This document shows, piece after piece, positions 1-5,664 of a DNA stretch of 5,664 nucleotides (positions are counted from its first letter, which is position 1; every line of letters starts with the position of its first letter). The DNA lies in the NCBI GenBank assembly GCA_964403935.1, contig CAYOIB010000118.1:1-5664 (forward strand), written 5' to 3'. Under the pieces are notes generated by a model. It was not told where the DNA came from, did no database searches, and saw only the letters and a list, made by a program, of their open reading frames with translations. The DNA comes from SLLG01 sp964403935 (GTDB lineage Bacteria > Verrucomicrobiota > Verrucomicrobiia > Opitutales > Oceanipulchritudinaceae). The position numbers and the translations under genes were made by a program.

Positions 1-55
1 TGAACCTAGACAAACAGAGTCAGAGTCTGTCGTGCTACCATTACACCATCGGGCA
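1..55 (-). tRNA. tRNA-Gln (anticodon CUG), 3' end cut by the window edge
   Basis: Reading leftward from 55, the sequence folds as the first three quarters of a tRNA: a 7-nt acceptor strand (TGCCCGA), TG at positions 8-9, a D arm with GTG/CAC stem around TAATGGTA, and a 5-bp anticodon stem ACAGA/TCTGT enclosing the loop CTCTGAC. The central triplet is CTG, which reads the glutamine codon CAG. A short variable region and the 5' half of the T arm with GGTTCA follow; the rest of the T arm and the acceptor 3' strand lie outside the window. The U at position 1 is typical of bacterial tRNA-Gln. It lies 54 bases downstream of the small zinc-ribbon gene with no terminator visible between them, so it might be on the same transcript; I see no clear promoter of its own. 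Confidence 0.93.
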
Positions 56-109
56 TCATCTCATTGCGAGAACCCCAACGCTCGCTCGAAAGAAACGCGT
101 TACGCAAGG

Positions 110-340
110 CTAAAAGCGAAGCGAAGCATTCCGAAAGTTGCATTTCGGGCAGGGAGCCACCTCCTCTGGAGTCCGGTTGCTATACAGCTCCCCACAACGC
201 ACACAGTGGTGGGCATGCAGGAGTCGCTGCCGGTCATAATAGGTCTTATCCCGTTGGTCGTAAAAGAACCACAGGGCCACCACCCCCAGAAGGCCGGCAA
301 TCAGAAAGAAAATGACAAAGGTTTGGAATGTGATGCCCAT
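110..340 (-). CDS. Small membrane-anchored zinc-ribbon protein, function unknown
   Basis: This 76-residue protein has two visible parts. Residues about 5-27 form one strongly hydrophobic helix (FVIFFLIAGLLGVVALWFF), a membrane anchor or uncleaved signal. After a polar stretch (DQRDKTYYDRQR) comes a zinc-ribbon pattern with two Cys pairs, CVRC (46-49) and CPKC (64-67), 14 residues apart. I do not recognise a named family. The domain order suggests a membrane protein exposing a small zinc knuckle; which side it faces cannot be told from sequence, although the basic residues after the helix slightly favour the cytoplasm. The gene starts 67 bases after the ligase stop and precedes tRNA-Gln. No Shine-Dalgarno at normal spacing is seen: only AGG directly abutting the ATG. 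The paired CxxC motifs make a real gene much more likely than a chance frame. Confidence 0.75.
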   Translation of the reverse strand: MGITFQTFVIFFLIAGLLGVVALWFFYDQRDKTYYDRQRLLHAHHCVRCGELYSNRTPEEVAPCPKCNFRNASLRF

Positions 341-354
341 CCTGTAAGCGGGCT

Positions 355-383
355 ATCACAGTGGCGGATTCCCCCGGATTCAA
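355..383 (-). promoter_or_regulatory. Possible promoter for the zinc-ribbon gene
   Basis: On the minus strand TTGAAT (378-383) and TGTGAT (355-360) are separated by 17 bases. Each matches the sigma-70 consensus hexamer at four of six positions. The start of transcription would fall very close to the ATG at 340, leaving a leader of roughly 10 bases. This is a weak match and could be chance; the gene may instead be read through from the ligase gene. Confidence 0.2.
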
Positions 384-407
384 TGAAATTGCAAACGGCC
401 CAGTCCG

Positions 408-2303
408 TCAGGGACCGCCCTCGCCTCCTTCACCATCCTCCAGCGTCAAGGACAGGACGATGGGAGACGGACCGACTCCCGCAGCAATCAAGCCATAGAG
501 AAGATCTTGTGTCATCGGGTCTTGCAGATGGGCTTCGACCTCCCGCGCCAAGGTTGGTGAGAACCCGGGTCCTCCCTCCGCTATGGGTGTTTCCAGTTGC
601 TCACACCGAACATAGGCGAGCGACTGAAGGTCGGGGAAAACAGAAGCCAACACGCGGGCTCGCTCTGCGCCAATGCCAGGCAACCCCAATGCATTCACAA
701 CATGGGCCCACGGGGCAGACCGACTTTCGTCAATGGCAGCAATAAGCCGGGTTGCGGAGCGTTCACCAATCCCGGGGAGGCCGACAAAGTCCTCCCTCGA
801 CAAAGCATAAAGATCCGCCGGGCTCGTAACCTTTGAATGCTGCAGAAGCGTCGCCACGGTCACAGGTCCCATCCCGCGGATGGCCATTGCCTTCGCCGAT
901 ACGAAATGCGTAAAACTGGCGAGAATGCGCTCAGGGCATTCTCGGTTTCCACAGCGATAGCCGCCATCCCCTGCCTCCCAAGCCACACCACAACCCGGAC
1001 ACGCTGCAGGGAAGGTATAGGGGTCCAAATCCCTTCGACGTTCCTCAAGGACGGGCCCAAGAACCTGCGGTATGGAATCTCCGCTCCTCTCCAACACCAC
1101 GACATCCCCTACCCTGATATCTCGCCTGGCAATATTCCCTGCATGGAAGAGACTTGCCCGCGAAACAGACGTCCCAGCCAGCTCGACCGTTTCCATGAGT
1201 GCAACAGGGGTCGCAGCGCCTGTTCGGCCTACCTGAATTTGAATGTCCAGCAGCTGAGTGGTTGCACGTGCCGGAGGAAACTTCCAAGCGATCGCCCACC
1301 TCGGTGCCGTCGCTCCCACCCCAAGCTGCTCTTGGAGAGCCGCCGCCGCAACCTTGATGACCAAGCCATCCGAAGGGTACGCCCGTGAGCCCCAAAGGTC
1401 GTCCCATGCCTGCACAGTCGAAATCATACTTTCCAATCCAGCCGCAGCCACGGCATCCTCCACCGAAGGAAGCCCCCACTGTCGCAGCATCTCCTGAAAA
1501 ACCCCGAGCGTGTCCGGAGGCCCACCCACTGGCTGCCAATCGCCCCAGCCATAGCAAACCAACTTCAGCCCCCGCACGGAAAGCACATCCTCATCAGCCA
1601 GTTGAATGGATCCGGCGGCCAGGTTGCGTGGGCTGGCAAAGGGTGCCTCGCCCCCAGCCGCCCGCGAATGATTGAGTGCCTCAAACCTGTCCAGGGGCAT
1701 GAAAATCTCACCACGGATTTCAATCAGGAGCGGAACGGGAATATCTTCACACTCACCCAGGATCTCAGGGACGACACCGAGCGCCCGAACACGCCCCGTG
1801 ATGTCATTTCCTTCACGGCCGTTTCCTCTCGTCGTCGCCCGAACAAAGTGCCCTTCCTCGTAGGTCAAGCTCACGGCAATTCCGTCGTACTTTGGCTCGA
1901 TCCAGTAGGACACATCCGGGCCCACACGATTCGTCACACTCTCATGAAAGGCTCGAAGCTCAGCCAGCGAAGTCGCCTTGTCCAGACTCAGCATGCGTGC
2001 TCCGTGCCGATGAGTTGCCAGGCCTTGTCTCCGGTCGTCGCCAAGGCTCGTTGCTCCCGATGACAATCCGGAGCTCTCGGGATGAAGGCTTTCCAGACGC
2101 CGCAGCTCGGCTGTCAGCTCATCGTATTCATGATCGCTGATTTCCGGTGCCGCCAACCGGTAGTAGAGGTCATCGTGCCGCTCAACCTCCTGGCGCAGGC
2201 GGATAATGCGAGCCTCAAGGTCCGAGGCATCCGGGAGAGTCGAACCCTGGCCTAACGCGACGAAGAGGATGCCAGCCACCCATGCCAGCAGAAAGACTTT
2301 CAT
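408..2303 (-). CDS. NAD+-dependent DNA ligase, BRCT-less, with signal-peptide-like N terminus (LigA/LigB family)
   Basis: The enzyme seals nicks in duplex DNA using NAD+. From the start chosen here it has 631 residues. Residues 1-18 (MKVFLLAWVAGILFVALG) look like a signal peptide with an A-x-G cleavage site before Q19. The NMN-binding Ia domain follows (APEISDHEYD; D57, Y60, D61). The adenylation domain shows E136-P-K138-Y-D140-G with K138 as nucleophile, R159-GNG, E-x-RGE (E199), ASPRN, DGLVIK (K317) and WAIAWK (K341). Then come the OB fold (VGRTGAATPVAL), a Cys4 zinc finger (C435, C438, C451, C456) and helix-hairpin-helix repeats (PGIG at about 510 and 541). The chain ends in a Gly/Glu-rich tail where the BRCT domain of LigA would begin. 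Canonical RGDG-x2-GED is RGNG-x2-GND here. The ATG at 2303 overlaps the upstream stop as ATGA; a start at 2375 would add 24 residues that shadow the upstream gene. Function is firm; location and paralogue type are inferred. Confidence 0.93.
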   Translation of the reverse strand: MKVFLLAWVAGILFVALGQGSTLPDASDLEARIIRLRQEVERHDDLYYRLAAPEISDHEYDELTAELRRLESLHPESSGLSSGATSLGDDRRQGLATHRHGARMLSLDKATSLAELRAFHESVTNRVGPDVSYWIEPKYDGIAVSLTYEEGHFVRATTRGNGREGNDITGRVRALGVVPEILGECEDIPVPLLIEIRGEIFMPLDRFEALNHSRAAGGEAPFASPRNLAAGSIQLADEDVLSVRGLKLVCYGWGDWQPVGGPPDTLGVFQEMLRQWGLPSVEDAVAAAGLESMISTVQAWDDLWGSRAYPSDGLVIKVAAAALQEQLGVGATAPRWAIAWKFPPARATTQLLDIQIQVGRTGAATPVALMETVELAGTSVSRASLFHAGNIARRDIRVGDVVVLERSGDSIPQVLGPVLEERRRDLDPYTFPAACPGCGVAWEAGDGGYRCGNRECPERILASFTHFVSAKAMAIRGMGPVTVATLLQHSKVTSPADLYALSREDFVGLPGIGERSATRLIAAIDESRSAPWAHVVNALGLPGIGAERARVLASVFPDLQSLAYVRCEQLETPIAEGGPGFSPTLAREVEAHLQDPMTQDLLYGLIAAGVGPSPIVLSLTLEDGEGGEGGP

Positions 2304-2554
2304 CCGGGATTCGTCGATGCCTGATCGAACAAAAACCAGCGGGACCTGCCGCCATACTTTCCAAAGACGCGCCATGAGGTGAAAAAGCGAAAGCGCCCAC
2401 TCCAGCGCGGCACGAGAACAGGGTCAAACTGTTTTACAATTTTCCAAAGCCAATACGCCTCATCAGGAATCGGCCGATTCCCGAAAGCTGAGAATGCCCC
2501 ACTCCAATCCACCTGCTTCAGACGCTTCAATCCGATGTCCGAGGCCCCTTTCAT
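2300..2554 (-). CDS. Small unrecognised protein, translationally coupled to the ligase gene
   Basis: From the ATG at 2554 this frame encodes 84 residues; I do not recognise a family. The stop TGA overlaps the ligase ATG (ATGA), the usual sign of translational coupling and the best argument that this is a real gene. The sequence is rich in aromatic and basic residues: six Trp, and the run WSGRFRFFTSWRVFGKYGG suggests a compact, positively charged fold. There is no signal peptide or clear membrane helix. A weak AAGG lies 2 bases before the ATG. The same frame stays open without a stop up to about 2926, so a longer protein from an upstream start is possible, but the portion upstream reads like decayed transposase. 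It may instead be the tail of a degraded gene. Its function may relate to the ligase, on position alone. Confidence 0.5.
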   Translation of the reverse strand: MKGASDIGLKRLKQVDWSGAFSAFGNRPIPDEAYWLWKIVKQFDPVLVPRWSGRFRFFTSWRVFGKYGGRSRWFLFDQASTNPG

Positions 2555-2689
2555 ACCCTTGATGTAGCCAGCTCCTGCACCTCTTTCCAGTTCCTCCCCT
2601 CCTGGATTGAAACCCGGCCCGGACCCGTGCGTCGTGTGTCCGCAACTGATCATTGAAAAGATCCATCTCAACCCGACGCACCTTATAAT

Positions 2690-2914
2690 CGGTCTGCAAT
2701 GAATTGGTGCGACGGTCGATAATAGCTTGATCATTATCGAATCGAGATTTCTCTGATCGAAAATCAATACCCTGTCATGACGGAGCGGGGCATCAAATTC
2801 AGCCAAGGCCTTCTGTCGATCCCTCTCTGAGAACAGGTGCGCAAAGCTTACGGGGATTCCATCACTCAAAGGGGCAAGACAATCAAAGCTGCACTCCCGA
2901 AAATTTTCCGCCAA
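2690..2914 (-). pseudogene. Possible decayed IS4-type transposase fragment
   Basis: In the minus-strand frame open from about 2926, the stretch DGIPVSFAHLFSERDRQKAL, then a hydrophobic VLIFD, then a Leu/Ile-rich helix and IIRC resembles the middle of IS4-family DDE transposases. There an SER-A helix is followed by the second catalytic Asp in a (L/I)xxDRGY context and then a strand ending in RC or RV. The DRGY-like signature is broken here (FDQRN). The first and last catalytic residues are not found, upstream sequence meets stops in all frames, and no terminal inverted repeats are evident. The likeness is from memory of the family and is weak, so this is at best an old remnant. The surrounding DNA is richer in A+T than the flanking genes, which fits non-coding decay. 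Confidence 0.3.
2716..2740. repeat. 8-bp perfect inverted repeat, possible operator-like site
   Basis: TCGATAAT (2716-2723) and ATTATCGA (2733-2740) are perfect inverted copies separated by 9 bases. The pentamer TCGAT/ATCGA occurs four times between 2716 and 2760 (2716-2720, 2736-2740, 2741-2745, 2756-2760). The site lies upstream of the small gene/ligase pair and downstream of the rplQ terminator, where regulation of the pair would be expected. It also sits inside the possible transposase remnant, so it may mean nothing. Confidence 0.3.
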
Positions 2915-3040
2915 GACAATTCGAACCTATTGCCATACGCTTCTCATCTATCGAATACAAAGGAATTCACGGACGGTCATGGCAGTCTGTATTCACTTGT
3001 CCATTATGCTGCCCAACAAGGACTTCCCGACCAGGTAAAC

Positions 3041-3070
3041 AAAAAGAGCCCTGACGTCTGTCAGGGCTCT
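3041..3070 (-). terminator. Intrinsic terminator of the rpsK-rpsD-rpoA-rplQ cluster
   Basis: An 11-bp perfect stem (AGAGCCCTGAC / GTCAGGGCTCT, 3045-3070) with a 4-base loop is followed, on the minus strand, by a run of five T (3041-3045, the first T shared with the stem). It begins about 42 bases past the rplQ stop codon. AAAA on the other side of the stem (3072-3075) gives a shorter T run for plus-strand transcription, but no plus-strand gene ends here. It separates the ribosomal cluster from the ligase region. Confidence 0.93.
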
Positions 3071-3112
3071 CAAAATTCGATCCGGAAAAGATTCGATCAG
3101 GAAGAAAGCTTC

Positions 3113-3673
3113 CTAGTCCTCCTTTTTCTCCTCTGAAGGTGCTTCGGCAACGACTGTCTCCTCGGCGGGCACCTCGGTATCGGCGCTTGCTTCGACCACA
3201 ACGGCCTCTTCGCTCTCAGCGGCTGCGGGCTCCGCCGCAACTGCCTTCTTGGAAGAAGCTGCCTTCTTCCGAGGCTTCTTTGGGTAGCCTTCGTCAGAAG
3301 CCGGGATCAGCTGAATGACGGCCATTTCCGCAGCATCGCCAACCCGGGTGCCGAGCTTGTAGATGCGGGTATAGCCACCGGGGCGATCGGCAAACTCGGT
3401 TGCCCGCTCCCGGAAGAGCAAGGCAACTGCCTTGGGATCGCGAACGCGGGCCAGGGCCAATCGGCGAAGGTAAACAGCGCGCTCAGGTGTAGCGCTCTGT
3501 GCTCGCTTGGCGAGGGTGATGACCTTCTCGATGAAAGGCCTCAAGGCCTTCGCCTTGGAGAGAGTGGTCTGAATACGGCCGTGAGTCAGAAGCGCGGCCG
3601 CGAGATTGCTCATCAGGGCTTCGCGGTGTTCTTTCTTGCGGCCGAGTTTGTGGCGGTGCTGAAGGTGTCGCAT
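3113..3673 (-). CDS. rplQ: Large ribosomal subunit protein L17 (bL17) with long C-terminal tail
   Basis: L17 is a 50S protein near the exit-tunnel side of the large subunit. The start MRHLQHRHKLGRKKEHREAL and the following NLAAALLTHGRIQTT and AKALRPFIEKVITLAK blocks are diagnostic of bL17, as are GGYTRIYKLGTRVGDAAEMA and the strand VIQLIP near residue 120. The conserved domain ends at about 126, close to the usual length of the family (127 in E. coli). A further 60 residues follow: a basic segment (PKKPRKKAASSKK, 131-143) and then a low-complexity Ala/Glu/Val tail ending in EEKKED. The gene starts 50 bases after the rpoA stop, with no Shine-Dalgarno in the 20 bases before its ATG. It is the last gene before the terminator. 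Confidence 0.98.
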   Translation of the reverse strand: MRHLQHRHKLGRKKEHREALMSNLAAALLTHGRIQTTLSKAKALRPFIEKVITLAKRAQSATPERAVYLRRLALARVRDPKAVALLFRERATEFADRPGGYTRIYKLGTRVGDAAEMAVIQLIPASDEGYPKKPRKKAASSKKAVAAEPAAAESEEAVVVEASADTEVPAEETVVAEAPSEEKKED

Positions 3674-3723
3674 GGGTCAGTGGCGTTTGCCGGTGTGCGT
3701 AAAGGTTGGGACTCCCGGGAAAA

Positions 3724-4725
3724 TCAGATGTCGGCGCGGGTCTCGAGAAGGCGCTCGTCGATCTTCATTCCCAGACTCAGGCCAAGCTGTTCAAGCTTGG
3801 ACTTGATTTCATTGAGGGACTTCTTTCCGAAGTTCCGATACTTGAGCATCTCCTGCTCGGACTTCATGGCGAGTTCACCAACAGTTGTGATATTGGCGTT
3901 GTTCAAGCAGTTGGCGGCCCGAACCGAGAGTTCAATCTCGTTAACAGACATGTTCAACAACTTCCGGAGCTTATTCTGCTCTTCGCTCACCTCAGCCTGC
4001 TCGCTCTCGAACTCGATATTGTCCTCGCTCACTTTATCGAAGACATTCAGGTGGTGCTTCAGGATCGCGGCCGCCTGCTTCAAGCAATCGTCGGGCGTGA
4101 TCCGTCCGTCCGTCCAGATTTCCAGGATGAGCTTGTCATAGTCGGTCATCTGTCCGACCCGGGTATTCTCCACCGTGTACTTGACCAAGCGGACGGGGCT
4201 GAAGAGCGAGTCGATGGCGATCACCCCAATGGGTTGGTCCTCGGTCTTGTTATCTTCTCCGGAGACGTAACCACGGCCGACCTTGATTTCGAGTTCGGCC
4301 ATGAAGCGTTGTTCGCGATCCAAGGTGCAGATCAACTGATCCGGATTCACGATCGTTATGTTCGAATCGGCCTGAATATCAGCAGCCGTCACAGCCCCTT
4401 CGCGGGTGACATCGATCATAAGTTTGATCGCTTCACGCTTTTGCGAAATGACAAGAATCTTTTTGAGGTTGAGAACAATGTCAGTGACGTCTTCGACAAC
4501 ACCTTCAATGCTCTGAAACTCATGCTGCACCCCCTCAATCCGAATGGAGGAGATTGCAGCGCCTTCGATCGAGCTCAACAACACCCGGCGAAGGCTGTTG
4601 CCGATTGTGTGCCCGTATCCGGTTTCAAAAGGTTCGGTAGTAAACTTGGCGTACGTTTCGGTCGCTGAGTCTTCCTCCCTTGCGAGTCGGTTCGGGAGTT
4701 GAAATTTTCCTAGTCTGATGGCCAT
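3724..4725 (-). CDS. rpoA: DNA-directed RNA polymerase subunit alpha
   Basis: Alpha nucleates assembly of RNA polymerase and contacts UP elements and activators. The protein has 333 residues, close to the usual length. The N-terminal dimerisation domain carries GYGHTIGNSLRRVLLSSIEG (36-55) and the segment VQHEFQSIEGVVEDVTDIVLNLK (66-88). An acidic linker spans about 232-256. The C-terminal domain contains SVRAANCLNNANI (267-279) and NFGKKSLNEIKSKLEQLGLSLGM (298-320). R269 corresponds to E. coli R265, with the neighbouring N and C of the DNA-binding surface also kept. It lies 51 bases after rpsD and 50 before rplQ, the conserved bacterial order. No Shine-Dalgarno precedes the ATG; the leader is C-rich and poor in purines. 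No truncation or odd residue is seen. Confidence 0.99.
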   Translation of the reverse strand: MAIRLGKFQLPNRLAREEDSATETYAKFTTEPFETGYGHTIGNSLRRVLLSSIEGAAISSIRIEGVQHEFQSIEGVVEDVTDIVLNLKKILVISQKREAIKLMIDVTREGAVTAADIQADSNITIVNPDQLICTLDREQRFMAELEIKVGRGYVSGEDNKTEDQPIGVIAIDSLFSPVRLVKYTVENTRVGQMTDYDKLILEIWTDGRITPDDCLKQAAAILKHHLNVFDKVSEDNIEFESEQAEVSEEQNKLRKLLNMSVNEIELSVRAANCLNNANITTVGELAMKSEQEMLKYRNFGKKSLNEIKSKLEQLGLSLGMKIDERLLETRADI

Positions 4726-4776
4726 CTTTGCGAAACTGAGAGGTGGACGGTTGGGTGGGCGGAGACCGAATAAGCC

Positions 4777-5385
4777 TTAACGGCTGTAGAATTCGACAAT
4801 GAGCTGAACGTTGACGCCCGTCTCGATATCGTCAGCGGATGGTTCGCGGTTGATTGTCGCGGTCAAGGCGTCGTCATTCCGGGTGATCCACGACGGGACC
4901 GTACGAATGCGCGTGTCTTCCAGCGAACGGGTGGCGAGCTGACGGGATGAAGTCGACTCCTTCACTTCGATGGTGTCTCCGGCAGATACTTCGAAGCTTG
5001 GAATGTCGGTCTTCCGTCCATTGACCTTGATGTGTCCGTGCCCTACAAACTGGCGTGCCTGACGTCGTGTCTTGGCGAAGCCACAGTTGTAAACGACCGC
5101 ATCAAGCCGTGTTTCCAGCATCTGGCAGAAGATCTCGCCCGTGACGCCCCGACGGTTCTTGGCTCGCTCAAAGGTGCGGTGAAACTGCTTTTCCGTGAGG
5201 CCGTAAAGGTAGCGCAGCTTTTGTTTTTCGCTGAGGCCGAGGGCATATTCGGAAAGCTTCCGGCGAAGGCGGGGGCCATGTTGGCCGGGAGGGTGTGGCT
5301 TGCGATCCTGCGCCTTGTTCGGCGGGAAGATCGACATACCAAAGCGTCGGTTGATGCGAGTGGCGGGTCCAGTGTATCGTGCCAT
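4777..5385 (-). CDS. rpsD: Small ribosomal subunit protein S4 (uS4)
   Basis: S4 is a primary 16S rRNA-binding protein that nucleates 30S assembly; in many bacteria it also represses its own operon. The 202-residue product begins MARYTGPATRINRRFG, contains the PPGQHGPR signature (32-39), KQKLRYLYGLTEKQF, and the S4 RNA-binding domain RLDAVVYNCGFAKTRRQARQ with GHIKVNGR (about 93-124). It ends with LIVEFYSR. The N terminus lacks the zinc-binding Cys cluster found in some S4 proteins, so this is the zinc-independent form. The flavour of the sequence is close to Verrucomicrobiota S4 as I remember them. It lies 49 bases after rpsK and 51 before rpoA. The leader before the ATG has no Shine-Dalgarno, and I see no strong hairpin that would be an obvious S4 operator. 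Confidence 0.99.
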   Translation of the reverse strand: MARYTGPATRINRRFGMSIFPPNKAQDRKPHPPGQHGPRLRRKLSEYALGLSEKQKLRYLYGLTEKQFHRTFERAKNRRGVTGEIFCQMLETRLDAVVYNCGFAKTRRQARQFVGHGHIKVNGRKTDIPSFEVSAGDTIEVKESTSSRQLATRSLEDTRIRTVPSWITRNDDALTATINREPSADDIETGVNVQLIVEFYSR

Positions 5386-5434
5386 GAGTAGATATCAAAT
5401 TGCAGGTTTATGAAAAGAAAGGGCGATCCGGGCG

Positions 5435-5664
5435 CTACACGCGACGACGCTTCTTGGCGCGGCATCCATTGTGAGGCACCGGCGTAACGTCCGTGATGGT
5501 CGCCACCGTCATCCCGAGGGACTGGATAGCCCGAACGGCGGAATCCCGCCCCATGCCCGGTCCATTGACGCGGATCTCAACTTCCCGCATGCCGTGAGAC
5601 AGCGCGACCTTGCCAGCATCCTGCGTGACCACTTGGGCAGCATAAGCCGTCGACTTACGGCTAC
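5435..5664 (-). CDS. rpsK: Small ribosomal subunit protein S11 (uS11), N-terminal part outside the window
   Basis: S11 lies on the platform of the 30S subunit and helps shape the mRNA exit and E-site region. The frame enters at the right edge and reads SRKSTAYAAQVVTQDAGK, then VEIRVNGPGMGRDSAVRAI, then TDVTPVPHNGCRAKKRRRV at the C terminus, which matches the C-terminal 75 or so residues of uS11 closely, including the conserved GPG-GR loop and the PHNGCR signature. About 50 N-terminal residues and the start lie beyond the window. An in-frame GTG at 5632 is internal, not the start. It is the first visible gene of the rpsK-rpsD-rpoA-rplQ cluster; rpsM would be expected next upstream. Confidence 0.98.
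   Translation of the reverse strand, partial: SRKSTAYAAQVVTQDAGKVALSHGMREVEIRVNGPGMGRDSAVRAIQSLGMTVATITDVTPVPHNGCRAKKRRRV

Larger units (their letters stand above)
2555..3040. other. Gene-poor interval between the rplQ terminator and the ligase unit
   Basis: About 490 bases hold no gene I can support as intact on either strand. The segment contains the possible transposase remnant and the inverted repeat listed separately; 2930-3040 shows nothing recognisable. A promoter for the small gene and ligase should lie here, but no pair of hexamers at proper spacing is convincing: GATAAT, within the inverted repeat on the minus strand, is a fair -10 but lacks a matching -35. Confidence 0.55.

Noticed and set aside
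341..407. Terminator between the ligase and zinc-ribbon genes
   Set aside because: No stem followed by a T run is visible in the 67-base gap.
837..1388. 183-codon plus-strand open frame, and other plus-strand frames between 32 and 2140
   Set aside because: They lie opposite the ligase and zinc-ribbon genes, are Pro/Arg/Ser-rich, and show no domain; typical antisense shadows in G+C-rich DNA.
3075..3098. Direct repeat ATTCGATC (3075-3082 and 3091-3098) between the rplQ stop and the terminator
   Set aside because: Only two 8-base copies; short enough to be chance and with no associated structure.
2837..3136. Plus-strand open frame across the gene-poor interval, terminator and rplQ end
   Set aside because: It reads through the intrinsic terminator hairpin and into the rplQ tail in antisense, and its product resembles nothing.
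3706..4668. 320-codon plus-strand open frame opposite rpoA
   Set aside because: It is the antisense shadow of rpoA, whose protein is unmistakable; the plus-strand product has no recognisable domain.
5435..5632. Independent 65-codon gene starting at GTG 5632
   Set aside because: The reading frame continues upstream to the window edge with perfect S11 similarity, so this GTG is an internal valine codon.

Overview
The window is a stretch of bacterial chromosome in which every gene I can support lies on the minus strand, so transcription runs from right to left. The protein sequences, above all the zinc-free S4 and the alpha subunit, look most like Verrucomicrobiota (Opitutae-like). That placement is by eye and only moderately secure.

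Right part (about 3041-5664): the end of the large ribosomal protein gene cluster, in the order rpsK (3' part only, cut by the right edge), rpsD, rpoA, rplQ. The three spacers are 49, 51 and 50 bases and no start codon is preceded by a recognisable Shine-Dalgarno sequence. A strong intrinsic terminator (11-bp perfect stem, then a T run) ends the cluster at 3041-3070. L17 carries a low-complexity Lys-then-Ala/Glu tail of about 60 residues beyond its normal length.

Middle (about 2555-3040): nearly 490 bases without a convincing intact gene. It is richer in A+T than the flanks, contains what may be a decayed IS4-type transposase fragment, and has an 8-bp inverted repeat.

Left part (1-2554): a small unrecognised gene (84 codons by its shortest start) whose stop overlaps the start of an NAD+-dependent DNA ligase gene by ATGA. 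This overlap moves the ligase start 24 codons inside the longest open frame. The protein then begins with a signal-peptide-like segment and ends where the BRCT domain of LigA would begin, so in architecture it resembles a LigB-like, possibly exported, ligase, but with all four zinc-binding cysteines. It is followed by a small membrane-anchored zinc-ribbon protein and by a tRNA-Gln(CUG) gene cut by the left edge.

The most interesting unit is the set of small coupled gene, exported-looking BRCT-less ligase and membrane zinc-ribbon protein. Whether these three work together is inference only.
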